A stretch of 64,000 bases of DNA from Geodermatophilus aquaeductus (GTDB lineage Bacteria > Actinomycetota > Actinomycetes > Mycobacteriales > Geodermatophilaceae): positions 186,001 through 250,000 of the forward strand of contig NZ_FXTJ01000004.1 of assembly GCF_900182545.1 (NCBI RefSeq), read 5' to 3'. The notes beneath the pieces were generated by a model. That model did not search any database. It was given only the letters and a program-made list of their open reading frames with translations, and was not told the origin of the DNA. Made by a program: the position numbers and the translations under genes. How positions within the stretch are numbered: position 1 is the first letter of the stretch; each line of letters begins with the position of its first letter. Positions 1-7,294 of the stretch are shown in pieces.

Positions 1-802
1 AGTGGTGGGAGACGCCGCGGTGCCGGGGGCGGGGGTCGGCGTCGGAGATCCGCAGCGCGCCGATCGGCTCGCCGCCGAGCACGCTGACGGCGTTGCACGC
101 CTCGCCGGCGGCCACGCCGGAGAAGCCCCACGGCGTGCCGGTGCCCAGGTTGCCCGGTCCCTGGGTGACCACGGTGACGTCGGCGCCGAGCACGTGCCGG
201 GCGGCCAGCAGGCCGGTGTGCAGGGTGACGGCCTCCAGGTCGCCGCCGAAGGCCTGCCCGACGGTGACGACGCCGGCCAGCGACGGCGCCAGCGTGTGCA
301 GCGTGCGGGAGAACCCGGCGACCAGCGCGCCGCCGTCGGTCATGACGTAGGCGACCTTCAGGTCGGGGTCGGTGGCGAACAGGCCGATGAGCACGGCCGG
401 CAGCGCCGAGTGCAGGTCGGCGACGACGACCGGCATCCCGCCGAGGTCCTCGGCCGCGGCGATGGTGTCGTGGTGCTCGGTGTCCTGCTCGTCGACGCCC
501 TGCACGCTCACCTGCAGCGGCGTGTAGCGCGCCTTGACCAGGTGGCCGGGGCCGGTGGGGTCGGGGGGCAGCCGGTCGGGGACGGCGACGACGAGGGCGT
601 ACCCGCCGGTGCCCAGCCGCTGCGCCCACGCGGTGGTGTTGAGCAGCACCGCGTCGCCGACCTCGGGGACGCCCACCAGCGACGGGTGCGCCAGCGAGCG
701 CACCTCGCCGTCGCCGGGCACCTCCACGGTCAGCTCCAGGGCGTCGCGCCAGCTCCTGCCGATCGCGGTCACCGTCCCGCGTCGCCAGCGGATCCGTCGC
801 AC
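1..802 (-). CDS. DUF3866 family protein (3' end beyond the window)
   Basis: About 267 codons are visible and the gene runs off the left edge. The translation starts VRRIRWRRGTVTAI and continues through conserved-looking stretches such as LAHPSLVGVPEVGDAVLLNTTA, GGMPVVVADLHSALPA and VTQGPGNLGTGTPWGF, which I recognise as the actinobacterial DUF3866 family of unknown function. The family is usually found beside the Pup-proteasome genes, which fits the divergent pafB next door. The chosen start is the GTG at 802-800; a second in-frame GTG lies seven codons upstream. No signal peptide or membrane segment is seen in the visible part. Function unknown. Confidence 0.8.
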   Translation of the reverse strand, partial: MRRIRWRRGTVTAIGRSWRDALELTVEVPGDGEVRSLAHPSLVGVPEVGDAVLLNTTAWAQRLGTGGYALVVAVPDRLPPDPTGPGHLVKARYTPLQVSVQGVDEQDTEHHDTIAAAEDLGGMPVVVADLHSALPAVLIGLFATDPDLKVAYVMTDGGALVAGFSRTLHTLAPSLAGVVTVGQAFGGDLEAVTLHTGLLAARHVLGADVTVVTQGPGNLGTGTPWGFSGVAAGEACNAVSVLGGEPIGALRISDADPRPRHRGVSHH

Positions 803-944
803 GGTCGTTCCGTTCTCCCCCACGGGGGGAGAGTAAGGACCCCGGTGCCCCCCGCGCCTCGCCAGCTCGGTGCGGGCCCCTGCACCGGGGCCGCTCCGAG
901 CGGCGGTCCGCGGCCCGGGACGGGTGCTCCGGCCCCGGGCTGAC

Positions 945-950
945 TAGCCT
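945..950 (+). promoter_or_regulatory. leaderless -10 box of pafB
   Basis: TAGCCT lies seven bases before the GTG start at 958, with no room for a ribosome binding site. This is the common leaderless arrangement of actinobacteria, in which transcription begins at the start codon. The same spacing recurs at a dozen other genes in this window. Confidence 0.6.
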
Positions 951-957
951 GGGGCGC

Positions 958-1938
958 GTGTCGGCGAAGCGGGCGGAGCGGCTGGTCAACCTGGTCATCG
1001 CCCTGCTCGGGACGCGCCAGTACGTGACGGCCGCCCGGATCCGCGCGATCGTCCCCGGGTACGAGCCCGACGACGGCTCCGCCCGCGCCGACGAGGCGTT
1101 CAAGCGGATGTTCGAGCGGGACAAGGCCGAGCTGCGGGAGATGGGCGTCCCGCTGGAGACCGGCCGCACCAGCGTCTTCGACACCGAGGACGGCTACCGG
1201 ATCGCCCGCGCCGACTACGAGCTGCCCGAGATCACGCTGACCGGCGAGGAGGCCGCCGCCGTCGGCCTGGCGCTGCGGCTGTGGGAGTCCGCCCAGCTCG
1301 CCGGGGCCGCGCAGAGCGCGCTGGTGAAGCTGCGCGCCGCCGGGGTCGACGTCGACCCGGCCCGGGCGCCGATCTCGCCGCGGCTGGACTCCGACGAGCC
1401 GGCCTTCGAGCCCTGCTACGCCGCCGCGCGTGACCGGCGGGTGCTGCAGTTCGACTACCGCCGTCCCGACGAGGACGCCCCGGCCCGCCGCCGGGTGCAG
1501 CCCTGGGGCGTCGTCGCGTGGCACGGCCGCTGGTACCTGGTGGGCCTGGACCTCGACCGGCAGGCGCCGCGGGTGTTCCGGCTCTCCCGCGTCGTGGGCA
1601 CGCCGCGGGCCAGCGGGCCCGAGCACGCCTTCGAGCCGCCGGCCGACGTCGACCTCGCCGGGCTGGTCGCCGGGGCCTTCGGCGGCCGGGGAGAGGAGCA
1701 GCTGGTGGTGGTGCGTGCCCGCCCGGGCGCCGCGGTGGGGCTGCGCCGGTGGGCGACGCCGCTGGGCGCCGGTCCCGACGGCGACGACCGGCTGCAGCTG
1801 CGCACCACCGAGCCCTGGCGGCTGGCCGACCAGCTGGCCGCCTACGGTCCCGACGTGCTCGTGGAGTCCCCGGCGTCCGTGCGCGACGCCGTCGTGGAGC
1901 GGCTCACCCGGCTCGCGGCGACGGGGGCGAACCCGTGA
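958..1938 (+). CDS. pafB: PafB, WYL-domain transcriptional activator subunit
   Basis: 326 residues. It has an N-terminal winged helix-turn-helix (about residues 1-70, LVNLVIALLGTRQYVTAARI), then a WYL domain (RVQPWGVVAWHGRWYLVGLD, about residues 175-200) and a WCX C-terminal extension. In mycobacteria PafB and PafC form the activator of the LexA-independent DNA-damage response; the WYL domain is thought to sense a nucleic-acid ligand. The gene overlaps pafC by 4 bp (GTGA), so the two are co-translated and probably made in equal amounts. The GTG start follows a leaderless TAGCCT box. Upstream is DUF3866, downstream pafC, a small membrane protein, tatA and tatC, the standard actinobacterial order. 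Confidence 0.93.
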   Translation: MSAKRAERLVNLVIALLGTRQYVTAARIRAIVPGYEPDDGSARADEAFKRMFERDKAELREMGVPLETGRTSVFDTEDGYRIARADYELPEITLTGEEAAAVGLALRLWESAQLAGAAQSALVKLRAAGVDVDPARAPISPRLDSDEPAFEPCYAAARDRRVLQFDYRRPDEDAPARRRVQPWGVVAWHGRWYLVGLDLDRQAPRVFRLSRVVGTPRASGPEHAFEPPADVDLAGLVAGAFGGRGEEQLVVVRARPGAAVGLRRWATPLGAGPDGDDRLQLRTTEPWRLADQLAAYGPDVLVESPASVRDAVVERLTRLAATGANP

Positions 1939-2900
1939 CCAGCCCGGCCACCAACGAGCGGATGACGCGGCTGCTGTCCCTCGTCCCGTACCTCACTGCC
2001 CGGCCCGAGGGCGTGCCGCTGCCGGAGGTGGCGCGCGACTTCGGCGTCCCCGAGCGGCAGCTGCGCCGCGACCTCGAGCTGCTGTGGATGTGCGGGCTGC
2101 CCGGCTACGGCCCCGGCGACCTCATCGACCTGTCCTTCGAGGGCGACCGGGTGCGGGTCACCTTCACCGCCGGGATGGTCCGCCCGCTGCGGCTGACCAC
2201 CGACGAGGCGGTCGCCCTGGTCGTCGCGCTGCGGACGCTGCTGGACCTGCCCGGCCTGGCCGAGCAGGAGGCGGTCAGCCGGGCGCTGGCCAAGGTCTCG
2301 GCCGCCGCCGGGCACGCCGCCGAGGGCGTCACCCCGGTGGCGCTGAGCGTCGACGCCCGCGAGCAGGCCCTCGCCGTCGTCCGGCAGGGGCTGGAGCGGG
2401 GACGGGCGCTGCACCTGCACTACTACGTCCCCACCCGCGACGAGCGCACCGAGCGCACCGTCGACCCGATGCGGCTGCACCTGGTCGACGGCCGCTGGTA
2501 CCTGGAGGCGTGGTCCCGGGAGGTCGCCGGGGTGCGGCTGTTCCGCCTCGACCGCATCGACGACGTCCGGGTGCTCGACGAGCCGGCCGCCCCGCCGCCG
2601 CAGGCCGCCCCGCGCGACATCGAGGCCGGCGTCTACCAGCCCGCTCCGGACGCGCCCGTGGTGCGGCTGCGGCTGGCCCGCACCGCCCGCTGGGTGGCCG
2701 AGTACTACCCGGTCGAGGACGCCCGCGAGGTCGACGACCCGCCGGGCGGCCTCGCCGTGGCGCTGCGCACGCACGACCTGGCCTGGGCCCGCCGGCTGGT
2801 GGCCTCCCTGGGCGGCGCGGCGACCGTCGACGAGCCGGCGGAGCTGGCCGAGGCCGTGACCGCCGACGCGCGCGCCGCCCTCGCCCGGTACGGCGCCTAG
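1935..2900 (+). CDS. pafC: PafC, WYL-domain transcriptional activator subunit
   Basis: 321 residues, partner of PafB in the mycobacterial-type DNA-damage regulator. The N-terminal helix-turn-helix (LLSLVPYLTARPEGVPLPEV) is followed by the WYL core (DPMRLHLVDGRWYLEAWSRE) and a C-terminal WCX domain. The start is the GTG that overlaps the pafB stop in a GTGA; much longer in-frame upstream sequence exists inside pafB but is only its shadow. The stop TAG is also the first part of the TAGGGT -10 box of the next small gene, so the genes are tightly packed. Targets in this organism cannot be read from the window. Confidence 0.92.
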   Translation: MTSPATNERMTRLLSLVPYLTARPEGVPLPEVARDFGVPERQLRRDLELLWMCGLPGYGPGDLIDLSFEGDRVRVTFTAGMVRPLRLTTDEAVALVVALRTLLDLPGLAEQEAVSRALAKVSAAAGHAAEGVTPVALSVDAREQALAVVRQGLERGRALHLHYYVPTRDERTERTVDPMRLHLVDGRWYLEAWSREVAGVRLFRLDRIDDVRVLDEPAAPPPQAAPRDIEAGVYQPAPDAPVVRLRLARTARWVAEYYPVEDAREVDDPPGGLAVALRTHDLAWARRLVASLGGAATVDEPAELAEAVTADARAALARYGA

Positions 2901-2909
2901 GGTCTCCCC

Positions 2910-3152
2910 GTGCTGATGCTCGTCGTCTGGATCGCCGTCCCCGTCCTGTGCCTGGTCGTCCTGGGCGCCCTGGCGTACGGGCTGCTGGGGGCGTTCCAGC
3001 GGCTGGGCCGGGAGCTGGCGGCCGCCGAGCGGGACGTGCGGCCGGTCCTCGAGCAGGCGCAGGCGACCGCCGCCCGGGCGGCGGCTGTGCAGGCGGGGGC
3101 TGTGCAGGCGGGGGAGGGGCGGGCCGGCGAACGGCGGGCGGACGCGGGCTGA
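2910..3152 (+). CDS. small single-pass membrane protein
   Basis: 80 residues. One hydrophobic segment (about residues 3-28, LVVWIAVPVLCLVVLGALAYGLL written in part) is followed by a charged, Ala/Gln/Glu-rich tail likely to form a helix or coiled coil. The GTG start sits six bases after TAGGGT (2898-2903), a leaderless pattern. It lies between pafC and tatA. I do not recognise a family; its position suggests a conserved accessory of the paf/tat cluster, but it may be only a locally conserved small protein. Confidence 0.6.
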   Translation: MLMLVVWIAVPVLCLVVLGALAYGLLGAFQRLGRELAAAERDVRPVLEQAQATAARAAAVQAGAVQAGEGRAGERRADAG

Positions 3153-3238
3153 ACGCCGCCCGCACGACCGCTCGAGGCCCCGGGGACGAACACTCCTCGG
3201 CGTAGCATCAGCCCCGCCCCCCGCGACCTGGAGGACGC

Positions 3239-3544
3239 ATGAACCTCGGCCCGCTCGAGATCGGCCTGATCATCCTGGCCGTCCTGCTGCTGTTCGGCTA
3301 CAAGAAGCTGCCCGACGCCTCGCGCTCGCTGGGCCGCTCGATGCGCATCTTCAAGGGCGAGATGAAGGGCATGAAGGACGACGACGCGCGCGCCGTGCCG
3401 CCGTCCCCGGCCTCGCCCGCCGCGCTGCAGGCCGCCGACGCCGACCGGCGCGCGCAGCTCGAGGCCGAGGCGGCCGCCGCCGAGGCGCGCGCCGCGGAGC
3501 TGCGGGCCCGCGCCGCGCAGCCCGGCGCCGCCGACGCACGCTGA
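3239..3544 (+). CDS. tatA: TatA, Sec-independent translocase pore subunit
   Basis: 101 residues. The single N-terminal membrane helix ([23 protein letters not shown]) followed by an FGxKKLP hinge and an amphipathic helix ([17 protein letters not shown]) is diagnostic of TatA. TatA oligomers form the passage for folded twin-arginine proteins with TatC. The tail is Ala/Glu-rich and of low complexity, usual in this phylum. A clear ribosome binding site (TGGAGG) precedes the ATG. tatC follows after 20 bp, making a tatAC operon; no tatB is present in the window, as expected because actinobacterial tatB usually lies elsewhere. Confidence 0.95.
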   Translation: MNLGPLEIGLIILAVLLLFGYKKLPDASRSLGRSMRIFKGEMKGMKDDDARAVPPSPASPAALQAADADRRAQLEAEAAAAEARAAELRARAAQPGAADAR

Positions 3545-3564
3545 CACCGCCGCAGGAGCGCACC

Positions 3565-4497
3565 GTGAGCGGTCCGTCGCTGCGGCGCCGCCGGCGCCGG
3601 CCGCCGCGCGACCCCGAGGCGACGATGAGCCTCATCGCGCACCTCACCGAGCTGCGCAACCGGGTCGCCAAGGCCCTGCTGGCGCTGGCGCTGGGCACCG
3701 TCGCCGGCTTCCTCTGGTACGACCACGGGCTGCTGACCTTCCTGTCCGAGCCCTACTGCTCGGTGCCGCCGGAGCTGCGCTACCAGGGCGCCGAGGACTG
3801 CCAGCTCGTCGTCCTCGACGTCTTCGGCGGGGTGCTGCTGCGGCTGAAGATCGGCCTCATCGCCGGCGCGGTGCTGTCCTCGCCGTTCTGGCTGTGGCAG
3901 CTGTGGGCGTTCATCACCCCGGGGCTCAAGCGCAACGAGAAGCGCTACGCGGTCTCCTTCGTCGCCGTCTCCACGTCGCTGTTCGCCCTGGGCGCGGTCC
4001 TGGCCTACGTCACCCTCTACAAGGGCCTGGAGCTGCTGCTCTCCCTCGCCGGTGACGAGGTCGCCTTCCAGCTGACCGCGGCGGACTACCTCGGCTTCGT
4101 CGTCAGTCTGCTGGTGGCCTTCGGGCTGAGCTTCGAGCTGCCGCTGGTGGCCGTCGCGCTCAACCTCGTCGGCGTCCTGTCCCACGCGGCGCTGGCCCGC
4201 AGCCGGCGGTGGATCTTCTTCCTCACCATCGTCTTCGCCGCGTTCGTCACGCCCACCCAGGACCCGTTCACGATGCTCGCGATGGCGCTGCCGATGGTGG
4301 TGCTCTTCGAGCTGGCCATCCAGGTCGCCCGCGTCGTCGACAAGCGGCGGGCCCGCCGGGAGGCGATCGAGTCCTTCCACGACGTCCCCGACGGAGAGGC
4401 GTCCCCGCTCGACGCCCGGCCCTCCCCGCTGGACCGGGAGCCGACCGGCCCCGAGGACCTCGTGGCCGGCCCGCCGGCGGAGCGCTCCCGCCGCTGA
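3565..4497 (+). CDS. tatC: TatC, Sec-independent translocase receptor
   Basis: 310 residues with six predicted membrane segments and the N-terminal motif MSLIAHLTELRNRV, which is the signature of TatC, the receptor for twin-arginine signal peptides. The periplasmic loop after the first segment contains two cysteines (EPYCSV and AEDCQL). The cytoplasmic C-terminus is charged and Pro-rich. GTG start with an upstream GGAG-type site (CAGGAGC). An ATG at codon 21 (MSLIAHLTE) would also give a full-length family protein, so the true start could be there. It ends one base from the convergent oxidoreductase gene, so no terminator can lie between them. Confidence 0.95.
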   Translation: MSGPSLRRRRRRPPRDPEATMSLIAHLTELRNRVAKALLALALGTVAGFLWYDHGLLTFLSEPYCSVPPELRYQGAEDCQLVVLDVFGGVLLRLKIGLIAGAVLSSPFWLWQLWAFITPGLKRNEKRYAVSFVAVSTSLFALGAVLAYVTLYKGLELLLSLAGDEVAFQLTAADYLGFVVSLLVAFGLSFELPLVAVALNLVGVLSHAALARSRRWIFFLTIVFAAFVTPTQDPFTMLAMALPMVVLFELAIQVARVVDKRRARREAIESFHDVPDGEASPLDARPSPLDREPTGPEDLVAGPPAERSRR

Positions 4498-4498
4498 C

Positions 4499-5884
4499 TC
4501 AGGCCGCCGCCAGCGCCGCCAGCAGCACCTGCCGCGGCGGGGCCTGCGGCGGGCCGGCCGGCCGGCCCTCGCCGGCCTGGTCGGCGGGCGGGCGCCCGGG
4601 CCGCCACCCCTCGGCCAGCATCGCGGCCACCCGGGGGTGCACCGCGGTCAGCGCCGACGGCGGGTCGACCAGGTGCGCGTGGCGCAGCACGGCCCGGCCC
4701 ACCACCGGGTCGGCGCCCGCGGCGGCCATCACCAGCCAGCCCGGCAGCGGCGTCCCGGGGCCGAACGCCGGGGGCCCGCCGCCCCACCCGGCGCCGTCGC
4801 GGGCCGCCCGCCAGGCCGCCGCGCGGGCGGCGTCGGTGCGGCAGCCGTCCTCGAACCAGTCGTGCAGCTCGCCGCGGACCCAGTCGTCGACCTGCGCGCG
4901 CCAGGACCGGGCGTCGCCGGGTGCGTCGGCCACCGCGCCGGCCAGCCGCAGCGCGTGCGCGACCGCCAGCGCCGAGCCGCGGCCGAAGTGCGGGTTGCTG
5001 GTGCTCACCGCGTCGGCGAGGGGGTGCAGGCCCAGCGGCGCGGCGTCGTCCAGTAGCCGGAAGGTGCTGCGCAGGCCGCCCATGACCATGACCGGCGAGA
5101 TCGGCACGGCGCGCGCCGGATCGGTCCACAGGGCGGCCAGCGGCACCGCCCGGGTGGCCGCCTCGAAGCTGGACAGCTCCCGCAGGCAGGCGAGGTCCTC
5201 GTCGTCGGGAAGCCGGGTGAGGCAGACCGAGAACGTGCCGGCGTCGTGGGGGAAGACGAGCACCGCGTACCCGTCGCCCTCGGCCACCGAGACCACGCCG
5301 CGCTCCACGGGCCCGAACTCCGCCCCGGGCAGCAGCCGGTAGCGGCGGGAGACGTACACCTCGTCGGTGGGGACGTCGACGGTGTCGCCGGACCAGCGGC
5401 GCGACAGCCGGCCGCGCCGGCCGGTCGCGTCGACGACGAGGTCGGCGGGCAGCACCGCGCCGTCGACCAGCCGCACCCCGGCGACCGCGCCGCCGGCGGT
5501 CTCGACGTCGGCCACGGCGGCGTGCCGCAGCTCCACGCCGGGCTCGGCCTCCGCCGCGGCCTGCAGCACCCACTCCAGCGTGCTGCGCCGGCACCACAGC
5601 GCGCGCAGCCCGTCGGGGAGGTCGACCGGGGCGGCGCCGTGCGCGACCAGCGAGGCCAGCACGTCGGGCAGGCCGGCGTCGAGCTCGGCGTGCAGCCGGG
5701 CGAGGAAGGCGTGCGGCTGGTGGAACTGCGCCACGCCCCGGCGCTCCCAGGCCGCCGCCGCGTCCACCCCGGCGGGCCGTGCCGTGCCGTCGCGGTCCAC
5801 GACCCGCACCCGGTGCCCCTGCCGGGCGAGGGCCAGGGCGGCGGTGAGGCCCGAGATCCCGGCACCAGCGACGACGACCTGCAC
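4499..5884 (-). CDS. FAD-dependent oxidoreductase (geranylgeranyl reductase/halogenase-like)
   Basis: 461 residues. The N-terminus has a Rossmann FAD-binding signature (VVVAGAGISGLTAALALARQGHRV cut short here: GAGISG then an acidic VVDRD), a middle DLVVDATGRRGRLSR motif and a later FAD-contact region (APLGLHPLADAVSTSNPHFGRG). This is the class-A flavoprotein monooxygenase-like fold; substrate unknown. The start was set at GTG 5884 because GGGAGG lies just upstream and the FAD motif then begins within ten residues; a longer reading frame to 5965 lacks a site. It is divergent from the lipid kinase gene, with an operator-like palindrome between them. Confidence 0.75.
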   Translation of the reverse strand: MQVVVAGAGISGLTAALALARQGHRVRVVDRDGTARPAGVDAAAAWERRGVAQFHQPHAFLARLHAELDAGLPDVLASLVAHGAAPVDLPDGLRALWCRRSTLEWVLQAAAEAEPGVELRHAAVADVETAGGAVAGVRLVDGAVLPADLVVDATGRRGRLSRRWSGDTVDVPTDEVYVSRRYRLLPGAEFGPVERGVVSVAEGDGYAVLVFPHDAGTFSVCLTRLPDDEDLACLRELSSFEAATRAVPLAALWTDPARAVPISPVMVMGGLRSTFRLLDDAAPLGLHPLADAVSTSNPHFGRGSALAVAHALRLAGAVADAPGDARSWRAQVDDWVRGELHDWFEDGCRTDAARAAAWRAARDGAGWGGGPPAFGPGTPLPGWLVMAAAGADPVVGRAVLRHAHLVDPPSALTAVHPRVAAMLAEGWRPGRPPADQAGEGRPAGPPQAPPRQVLLAALAAA

Positions 5885-5992
5885 GACGACCTCCCGAGGA
5901 CCCGGACCTGACCAGCGCGGACGCCCGGTGGTTGCGCTGGGCACCGACTGGGTGAGCCGGCTCATGGACCCACCGGGCGACGGCGGGTGTCA

Positions 5993-6007
5993 ACACCGTG
6001 ACGGTGT
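5993..6007. promoter_or_regulatory. operator-like palindrome between divergent genes
   Basis: ACACCGTGACGGTGT is a perfect 6-bp inverted repeat around TGA. It lies in the 276-bp gap between the oxidoreductase and the lipid kinase, where it could control either. No regulator gene is adjacent, so the binding protein is unknown. Confidence 0.35.
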
Positions 6008-6160
6008 GGCGACGAAGAGTGCGGCCTGAGGCGTGGCGGGCGGGCTCCGGGGCTCCGACCTGGGGCGATGGGCTCCCGCGTCGGAGGTAGGAGGCCCACC
6101 GGAGATCGTTGCCGAGCCGTAACGTGGGCCGGCCGCAGCCGCGCAGGGGAGGAGGACCGG

Positions 6161-7057
6161 ATGGGCGTCGACGTCGCCGTCCTGGTCAGCGCCGCCGCCG
6201 GCCGCGGCCGGGCGCGCACCGTGTCGGCGACCGTCCTGGAGGCGCTGCGCCGCGGCGGGCTCACCCCCACCGTGCTGACCGCCACCACCCGCGCGGAGGC
6301 CGAGCAGGCGGCGGCCGCCGCCGTCGCCGCCGGCACCGCCGCCGTGGTCGCCGTCGGCGGGGACGGCACCGCGCACGCCGCGCTGCAGGCGGTCGCCGGG
6401 ACCGGCACGCCGCTGGCCGTCGTCCCGGCCGGCACCGGCAACGACCTCGCGCTGGCCCTCCACGTGCCGCCCGAGCCGGTGGCCGCGGCGACGGCGGCGG
6501 CCACCGACCTGCGCGAGGGCGCCGTCCGCACCCTCGACGCCGGGCGCACCGGCGACCGCTGGTGGGCCACCGTGCTGTGCTGCGGCTTCGACTCCGCGGT
6601 CACCGACCGGGCCAACCGGCTGCGCTGGCCGCGCGGGCCGCGCCGCTACGACGTCGCGATCCTCGCCGAGCTGGCCCGGCTGCGGCCCCGGGAGGTCACG
6701 CTCACCCTCGACGGCGCGGCGCGGACCCTGCCGGTCACGCTGGTCGCCGTCGGCAACACCGCCTGGTACGGCGGCGGCATGCGGGTGTGCCCCGACGCCG
6801 ACCCCGCCGACGGGCGCCTCGACGTCACCGTGGTCGGGCCGGTGACCCGCCGCGAGCTGGTGCGCACCCGGCCGCGGCTCACCGACGGCACGCACGTGGC
6901 GCACCCCGCCGTCACCGTGCACCGCGCCGCGCGGGTGGAGCTGGCCGGGGCGGGGCTGACCACCTACGCCGACGGCGAGCCGGTGGCCGCCCTGCCGGTG
7001 GTCGCCGAGGCGGTGCCCGGCGCGCTGCGGGTGGTGGGCTCGGCGCGTCCCGCGTGA
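6161..7057 (+). CDS. diacylglycerol/lipid kinase (DagK catalytic-domain) family
   Basis: 298 residues. The glycine-rich nucleotide motif VVAVGGDGTAHAALQAV (about residues 62-78) followed by VVPAGTGNDLALAL is the signature of the DagK/sphingosine kinase fold (YegS, LCB5, M. tuberculosis Rv2252). These enzymes phosphorylate diacylglycerol or related lipids at the membrane face. Start at ATG 6161 behind GGAGGAGG; an upstream extension in frame is rejected. The location between tatC and helY is conserved in corynebacterial relatives. Specific lipid substrate cannot be inferred. Confidence 0.88.
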   Translation: MGVDVAVLVSAAAGRGRARTVSATVLEALRRGGLTPTVLTATTRAEAEQAAAAAVAAGTAAVVAVGGDGTAHAALQAVAGTGTPLAVVPAGTGNDLALALHVPPEPVAAATAAATDLREGAVRTLDAGRTGDRWWATVLCCGFDSAVTDRANRLRWPRGPRRYDVAILAELARLRPREVTLTLDGAARTLPVTLVAVGNTAWYGGGMRVCPDADPADGRLDVTVVGPVTRRELVRTRPRLTDGTHVAHPAVTVHRAARVELAGAGLTTYADGEPVAALPVVAEAVPGALRVVGSARPA

Positions 7058-7132
7058 TCAGGTGACCTGATCGTGCCGCGTCCTGGCTCTACGTCGGCGG
7101 TGAGCCAGGACGCGCGGCGGTGAGCCAGGACG
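7056..7132. repeat. clustered inverted and direct repeats after the lipid kinase
   Basis: Three elements overlap the gene end. GATCAGG-TGA-CCTGATC (7056-7072) includes the stop codon. CGTCCTGGCTC (7079-7089) pairs with GAGCCAGGACG at 7102-7112 and again at 7122-7132; the last two are an 18-bp direct repeat with a 20-bp period. The hairpins could end transcription; the alternative pairing of one left arm with two right arms is unusual. Confidence 0.5.
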
Positions 7133-7165
7133 TGCCGAAGCGGACTCGTCACACCCCCGTGTGGA

Positions 7166-7180
7166 CCGTTATCCCCAACT
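7166..7180 (-). repeat. polar 15-bp motif, copy 1 (29 kb left of dif)
   Basis: CCGTTATCCCCAACT on the plus strand, exact copy. It sits in the gap before helY, about 100 bases ahead of its -10 box, so it is unlikely to be a core promoter part. The flank GCGCCGAACG that follows is shared with copy 2. Confidence 0.8.
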
Positions 7181-7281
7181 CAGGCGCCGAACGACGCGAG
7201 GGAAGGCCCGGCGACGACGAGGGGAGCGGCTCGCGCGATCGGCGGCGTCCCGCCCGCGCTGAGGACATCCCGGCGAGCGCC

Positions 7282-7287
7282 TAACGT
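7282..7287 (+). promoter_or_regulatory. leaderless -10 box of helY
   Basis: TAACGT ends seven bases before the ATG at 7295. It supports that ATG rather than the GTG at 7286, which would place the -10 box inside the gene. Confidence 0.55.
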
Positions 7288-7294
7288 GGAGCGC

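Noticed and set aside
2-943. Long plus-strand reading frame at the left edge
   Set aside because: Antisense shadow of the DUF3866 gene; composition Gly/Arg/Val-rich without any family signature.
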